NCBI GenBank assembly: GCA_024741835.1
Contig: JAENRP010000316.1
Coordinates: forward strand, 1-51,279
Length of the DNA: 51,279 bases
Direction of reading: 5' to 3'
From: Diplocarpon mali
Lineage: Eukaryota; Ascomycota; Leotiomycetes; Helotiales; Drepanopezizaceae
The translations under genes and the position numbers were made by a program. Positions within the stretch are counted from its first letter, which is position 1, and the number at the start of each line of letters is the position of its first letter. The notes under the pieces were generated by a model. It was given only the letters and a program-made list of their open reading frames with translations, had not been told where the DNA came from and did no database searches. This document shows positions 45,148 through 51,279 of this stretch, piece by piece.

Positions 45148-46860
45148 TGTGGTGCGGTCGGCTGGAGGGCCTTTATTAAGTCGCTTAAGAGGCTCGTAGA
45201 AGTAGGAGAAGATGATTGATTATATTATTTTCTAATATATATATAGTAAGGAGACTTTAGAAAGAAAAGGGAGAGTTTATAACTTAGTAGAGTTATGTAG
45301 AGGGTCTTTAGAATAAGTGGAGACTCTGCCTATTCTATATAATATACCTCTTAATTAAGCAATGCTCTTAGAATTGCTTAGCTATATAGATAAAACAAAG
45401 GAAAGAATAGCAGTTATAAAGAAAAGAGGCTCTATCTTATATGCTGCCCTTTTAAAGGTTATTCCTTTTAAAATAAGAAGGGTTGCTATAGGCAATAAGC
45501 GCGCTTAGGAATCTTTGCAATTTTATACTAGTACTCTATTAGGCTTCTTATAGAGTATTTCTATCGCAAAGGTTCTCCTTCCCTTCTTTTAAAAATAACC
45601 CTCCTTTATTATTTAAAAATATCGTCTTTATACTAATAATTTTTAAATATAAAAGGAACTCCTACTTATTATAGTCTTAGCCGCCCTTGCAAAGTAAGAC
45701 CCTTAGAGTCCTTATACCTTGCGTTATAATTACTTTGCGCTAAGTCGCTAGCGCTCTTATAAGAGCTGTAACTCTATCCTAGTCCTCTTAGCGCCTGCTA
45801 GGAAATATACTGCCGCTGCCGTCGCCCTTACTACTGCTACTACCCTTGCTGCTACTGCTGCCACCTAAGAGCCCTACCCCTACTACGCGCCATATGCCTA
45901 AGCCTATAATAGAGCGTAATAATGCGTATATGCATTGCATCGCATATAAGAGTACTAGCAATTTCAATTATTAATACTTTAATAGTACCTTTAGTATATA
46001 TTATATTTATTATATAGTATTAAGTAATAGCTGCTAGTAGGCTAGCGGACCTCTCCTTGCCTCTTAAGAGGCTATTGTATCGGCCTACGCCTACGGCACC
46101 TTTAAGGAGGAGGTAGCGCTACTACTTAATATAGTAAAAGGTGCGCTTTAAAGCTTCTATAGTACGTCTTATTAAGTCTTATTAAGTTTTAAGCTAATTT
46201 TAAAAGATAGGAGCAATTAGACCCTAGTGCTAAGAGGGCCTGCTACTCCTATAAGTAGTAGTATTGCTGCCTCCTTTACTCTTAGTATACTATTCCTATT
46301 TGCTCCTAGCCCCTTTAGCTTAAACCCGTTTGCCTCTGCTATTACTACTACTACTTCTATCCTATCTGCTACTACTATTACAGCCGCTGCTATAGTATCT
46401 CCCTTTATCTCTCCTATTCCTACCCTTACTATCGCCGCTCCTATTATCGCTGCTACCCCTGCCGTCCTTACCCCTATCGCCCCTGCTGCACCCCTTACCT
46501 TCGCCCCTGCTATCGCTAGTATATTTACTAATAGGCCTTTGGCCAAGGGAGTGCCTCTAGGCCTTTCTTAAAAGGAGATCCGTGCAAAGCTTATAGCTAT
46601 AGCTTCGCAGCTCTTGGCCTTAGTTAGGAGGATCTAAGAAAGGGTCGCACCTTATAATAGCAGCTTAAGAATATTACCTATTTTATATTTTTAAAAAAGG
46701 AAAGCTTTTATAATATACTTTATAAGAGAAAACAAATAAATATGATTATAAAAGAGTAAGAGCTTGTAAGTATAAGTCTCTTAGTAATAAGTAACTACTT
46801 GCTAGCAAGTGCAAGTTGCTAAACAATTATTTAAAAGCTTTAGAAATTTAATAAACAAAT
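45148..46860. other. Long 3' region of D2 with GC-rich triplet-like sequence
   Basis: About 1.7 kb follow RNase H. Positions ~45790-45900 and ~46230-46570 are rich in GCT/ACT/CCT triplets. Both strands are open across 46217-46571 and would encode Ala/Thr/Ile-rich low-complexity peptides. I do not regard either as a gene; openness on both strands follows from composition. Confidence 0.45.
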
Positions 46861-46879
46861 AAAGCTTTTAAACTTCTAG

Positions 46880-49800
46880 CGGTCTAGGTTTTTAATAAGC
46901 CTATTTATATATATCTCCTTAATAAAGAGGTAGATTATTTAAAAGCTTCCTCTCTAATACTCTTAGCAGATCTATATATTATTAATTTCGATATATTAAA
47001 GGCTTATCTTAATCTTCTCATTCTTTATAATAATTAGCTAAATCGTCTATTAGTTATTATAATATATATTCCATTTAAAGAGGGAGTCTATACGAATCTC
47101 TTTAAAGAGGCGTTTTATAGCCATTATCTCTTTTATAATAGAAACTATACTATAGAGTTCTACTTTAGTAAAGGAGAGCGTAATAGTTACTTAGCGATTC
47201 GCTTTTTAAATAATCGGTCCTTTAAATAGAAAGAAGATATATCCTTAAGAGGATTTGTAGGTCTCTTAATCATCTTTAAAAGAAGTATTTAAAGACGCGA
47301 CTAGTTAATATTCCTTAGCCTTAAAGCTATAGGCAATTCTTAAGAAGCGCGTACTATATAGGTATTAAAGCGTTTAGTCTATAGCTAAAAGGTACTTAAA
47401 GCTTGGATTAATTAAAAAGAAAGATAGTTAAAAGGCTATGAATATAACGTCTAAGCATATTATAATTACTATATAGAGAATAGAGCCTATTTTCTTTTAA
47501 TACTCCTTTACCTTTTCTAAAAAAGCTTGCCTTAAGTTCTTAATAAACTCCTTCTTTAGTAGTAGAGTACTAGGCACTTTCCCTATATTAGCTCTAAACT
47601 TTTAAGCGATCTTCTTAATATAGGTATTATAAACTAAGGAGATCCTCTTTGCCTTCTTATCTTAAATAATCCTTACTCTAAGGAATTAGGAGATATCTCT
47701 TATAATAATAAGCTTATATATCCTCTTTAGGTCTTCAATTAGATAAGTCGCCTGATCTAGATTAAAGGCCTTATATAACATTTGAATATTATTAATATAA
47801 AACGCTATAAAGACTATATAATCCTTTATTATAAAAATACAAGGCTCTTTACTTAATAGCTTAAGTTAAAGGCCCTTAAGCATTCTTACAAAGTTCCTAT
47901 ACTATAGCGCTAGAGAGTCTTTTAGCCTATAAAGCGCGCGGTCCAGTTCTATTACTATACTAAGGCGCTTAAAGCCATTTAATAAAAAGTATATAACTAG
48001 AGCACTCCTTAGGTCTTTAAGAGTATTAATAAATATATTAATAATATTAAACTACTTTACTTCTATATTAAAGTATATAGTAAGCGCTATTAGTACTTTA
48101 AAAGACCTTACTACAAGCGTAGCTATATAGGTTGAGAAAATTGAAGCTTTATCTTAGAGATCCCTTTGCATAACTAGCTATAATTAGCACTTTAGAAGCT
48201 TACTAGAGCTATTAACCTTATAAGTAGATACCTATTTCAATAGTATTAGCAAGAGCTTTAAGTAATCCCTTTGCACAATTCTCTAACAACTTTAAGATTT
48301 TAGATTCCTAATCTCTTAGTGCCCTCCTTCTTTAAATCGTCTGCCAAAAGGGTGCTTCTCTAAGTCTAGCCATCCTTTCGAAGGCTTTAGTAGAAAGCCT
48401 TAGTACTATAAGCAGTTAAGAGACTGCGCTCTATCCTTTGCCTAATTATCAATTGCAACTTTAATAATTATATAAACTATTAAATAGTCCTTCTTATCCT
48501 CCCTTATCTATTTATTTACTTAAAAGGTTAATACAAACTCCTATATATATAAAGAGTAAGGTAAATCAATATTACTTTAAAAGAGTATATACTTTAAAGT
48601 AATAGTATATACTTTTAAAGTCTCCTATTACTTAACGCTTAAGTGTCTTATCCTCTTTTGCCTAAGAAGAAGCAGTTCCTCTTTGCGCTTTTCTCTATAG
48701 GTCTCCTCTTCTATTTTTATCATTACTAAAGGTTCCTCTAAGAGTCTAAGTAGCTCTATCTCTTAAGCTTATAATCTTTAAGCTAGTATTATAACTTAAG
48801 GTATTATATTATTAAAGCCTACTCCTCTTACTAAATCGCTTCTTATAAGATTATTAAAGCTCTTCCTAAATCTTAATAGTAGTACCTTTAGCCTTCTACT
48901 AAAGTTTACTAAGGCCTGCCTTTATAACTAAAGACTCTATCTTAAAGCCCTTAAGCCATCTCTATTCTTATATAAAATAGTAGCTAAAGATCTGCCGATC
49001 GCCTTATAGAACTTATCTTTAAAGACTCCCTTAGAGTTATTTATAATTCCTTCTTTAGTAGGGCCTTTATAAAGAATCATTACCCTTAAGCTCTAGTTAC
49101 CATTTGCCTTTTTAAAGACTGGCGAAGTAGCTTCCAATTCGCTTGCTTTTACCCTTAAGTTTCTAAGCAGGTCTTTTAAAGAATTTGGATTTAAGTTAAA
49201 GCTTTCTATATCATTAGTTAGAAGCTATAAAGCAGCGTTAGTCTATAATGCAGGCTCTTTTTATATAGTAGCTTCTTTTATAGCGATTGCATTTAGCCTT
49301 ATAATAAGCTTTAATTCCTTAAAAATGCCTTTAAACTTAGCGTCTTAAGCTCTCTCTCCCTCTTTAATTAATTAAAGGATCGTCTTAAGTTCCTAGTGCG
49401 ATATAAGGTTTGCGCGCTTAGCTTTTAGACTATAGAAGAGAGACTTATCGAATTCAATATTATAAGTTGTTATTACTTACTAAAGCATAAGAACCTAAAT
49501 TCTATAAATATTAAAGGTAATATATCTAACTAAGTAACTTAAGTGCCCTTATAGTTTAATTTTAAAAGTTCGGCGGTCCCTTCCTACCTCCCTCTCTCTA
49601 ATTAAAAGGTATACGCAAGCACTATACGTATAAATGCAACTTCAGTTAGGCTTTAAGCTCACTATTATCTACTTAATAAGCAGCAGCTTATAAAACTGAA
49701 AATATTACTTAAATTAACTATAGAGAGCTTCGCTTAATAAGATCATCTTCTTTCTAATAAGTAGGGAGATATTATAAAGGTATATAGTAACCTCTACAAC

Positions 49801-50300
49801 CTCTAGCTAAAGGCTTGCTAAAAGCCTAGCGTAGATCCTTATTTTAATAAAGCATTTAATCAATTCCCTTCCTACTTACTCTACGCCTCTATTAAGTTAG
49901 TATATATAAGTAGGAGTAAGCTCCAAATCAATTCCCTCCTCTTTTACCTATTTTTAGTACTTTATAGAAGAGTCTTCTTTTAAGGAGATTATTAAAGTGT
50001 TATTATCTTACTTAATCTTGCAAATTGAAAGCCTATATTAGCGTTTTACCTATACTTTAAAGGCCTAGAGGACCTCTATAACTATATCTTTGCCCTTTAT
50101 TCTTAATAGGAATATCTAAAGTATACTACTATATTTATCCTTAATTAAAAGAACCTATAAGCAGCTATTATATAAGTTATCTAAAAAGTTAAAGAGATCC
50201 TAGGAGATCTTAAAGAAAGGCTTTAAAGATCGGTTCTCAAAGGTAGCGCAAGAAATAACTTGCTTAGCAGACGCTACTATATATATAAGGCACTCTAGCC
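46880..50300 (-). pseudogene. D2 pol remnant
   Basis: RT wording (ALYRLKDSLAL at ~47945; FYINNIQ at ~47790) and the RNase H tail are recognisable on minus. Upstream domains are heavily altered by RIP and I only infer integrase from position and length. YxDD is YINN here, as in D1. Confidence 0.65.
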
Positions 50301-50850
50301 TCTATATTCCCCTAATCTTCACTCCTTTAGCGCACTTGACTAGCACTTAAAGAGCCTTTGCGCTTAAGTGGCTAGCGCAAAGGTACTAAGTATACGTATT
50401 ATTATCCTATACCTTAGTAGGTATATAGCTAGATTAGAACCTATTATAAAGCATCGTCTTAGCTATAGAGAATGCTATTAAAGCAAAGAAGTTATATTAA
50501 AGCATATTTAAAAGATCCAAATAGTTAATAGGCTTATATTTAAAGAAAACGAAATTATAGTAACGCTTTAACTAAGCTCGCTTTATAGAATCTCTAATGC
50601 TCCTAGAGCGCAAAGTGAGGTCTACCTTAGAGTACTAAAAACCCTTATCTGCAAAGAGCCTCTTTAAGATAATATTAGTAGTAAACTCCTTTATAATAGT
50701 AATATTATAAAGCGTTATCCCTATAAGAGAGCTATTATACTATAGAAGAGAGTCTACTATATATCTATTACCTCTCCTAATAATTAGAAGTCTTAAGGTA
50801 CTTGCTTTAATATATTGCTATAAGTCGCCAGAAGGCTTAAAGGTGCCTAT

Positions 50851-51060
50851 TGTGAAATATGAGGGCTGGCCGATATGGTAAAGAGAGTATAAGGTAGTAT
50901 TGAGTAGTAAGTAATAGTAGTAGTTGAAGAACTTGGAGACTTAGGAGGCTTAGGAGGCTTGATTCCTAACTACAGGAGCAAAGCAATCTATATATACAAA
51001 ATATCTTGAGCTTCTAGAACCTTCTAGTATATTGGAGTTATACTAGATTATAATTCAATA
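50851..51060 (+). repeat. Probable LTR of a further copia-type element, ~210 bp
   Basis: It begins abruptly with TGTGAAATATGAGGGCTGG and ends ATAATTCAATA (TG...CA-like after one RIP change). It contains ordinary CA/TG content, unlike its neighbours. The adjoining 5-mers (CCTAT and TAGGT) do not match, so it is either the left LTR of an element running off the window or a degraded solo LTR. Confidence 0.6.
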
Positions 51061-51279
51061 TAGGTATACGTAATGCAATACGTAATCCTTTGATTTGTAA
51101 TATAGTTTTAGCTAAACTTAGTACTATAAGTCATAGCTAAATATAGAACTATGACTCATAGCTAGGATAGAGTTCATAGCTAAATTTAGTATAGCTATGA
51201 TTTCTAATCCAACTTAGCTAGTATAGCTACTCCACCTTAGCTATTCCTACTTAGCTAGTATAGCTATGATTCTATATTT
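51061..51279. repeat. AT-rich tail with repeated TAGCTA motifs
   Basis: Many copies of ATAGCTA/TAGCTAT occur in both orientations (CATAGCTAAAT, GTATAGCTATGAT, TTAGCTAGTATAGCTA). This gives a string of small dyads up to the window edge. No open frame is present. Confidence 0.6.

Larger units (their letters stand above)
45148..50850 (-). mobile_element. Copia-D-like copy D2: minus-strand copia element
   Basis: The end at 45148 starts TGTGGTGCGGTCGGC and abuts Copia-A. On minus, RT (~48100-47500, with EPCIF and FYINNIQMLY at ~47810-47770) and RNase H (~47350-46880) resemble D1; integrase is expected at ~50300-49500 but is poorly resolved. The outer ends of D1 and D2 are not similar, so they may be related but distinct families. 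The 5' end is cut at 50850 by another LTR. Confidence 0.75.

Noticed and set aside
46217..46571. Overlapping Ala/Thr-rich open frames on both strands
   Set aside because: Both frames are open only because the DNA is made of GC-rich triplets lacking stop-forming bases; there is no domain and no conservation evidence.

Overview
The window looks like a retrotransposon-rich compartment of a filamentous ascomycete (Pezizomycotina) genome. The only intact protein-coding gene I can build is an APC-family permease with seven short introns (45-122 bp) carrying fungal splice signals. Most of the remaining ~46 kb is LTR retrotransposon sequence with a repeat-induced point mutation (RIP) signature: CA/TG dinucleotides are scarce, TA is in excess, and Gln/Trp codons have become TAG/TAA/TGA inside still recognisable pol frames. 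All family names below (Copia-A to -D, Gypsy-1 to -3) are local labels.

Layout. 1-4184: 3' two-thirds of a plus-strand Copia-A (A1). 4494-~11580: plus-strand Gypsy-1 with 5' LTR, gag and pol but no 3' LTR. ~11590-16415: a low-copy island of ordinary base composition, with unassigned degenerate sequence to ~13350, the permease gene (complement 13354-15439, 8 exons, 552 aa) and its upstream region. 16416-17412: a relic and a solo Gypsy-1-type LTR, the solo one with perfect AAATG target duplications. 17425-24024: 5' end of Copia-A (A2), 3' end of Gypsy-2, 3' end of Copia-A (A3), then the 5' half of Copia-B (B1) interrupted by a 1.2-kb Gypsy-3 with CAGAG duplications. 24025-29416: Copia-D (D1, minus). 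29417-35454: one Copia-A complete end to end (A4, minus, 6038 bp). 35455-40046: 3' part of Copia-B (B2). 40047-42412: Copia-C. 42413-45147: 3' half of Copia-A (A5, minus). 45148-50850: second Copia-D-like element (D2, minus). 50851-51279: a less mutated LTR and an AT-rich tail.

The most unusual feature is a short near-palindromic DNA unit (ACTCTTAGGCC-N-GGCCTGCGAGT type) that occurs in arrays inside both Copia-A and Copia-B, at different places in the two polyproteins and in opposite orientations, as well as in their 3' non-coding ends. Inside the polyproteins its spacing is mostly a multiple of three, and it reads T-x-x-P-G-L-x-V on either strand. It behaves like an orientation-independent coding palindrome, comparable in logic to the palindromic elements of Rickettsia genes. 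No functional retroelement protein is left in the window; the permease is the only gene I expect to be expressed.
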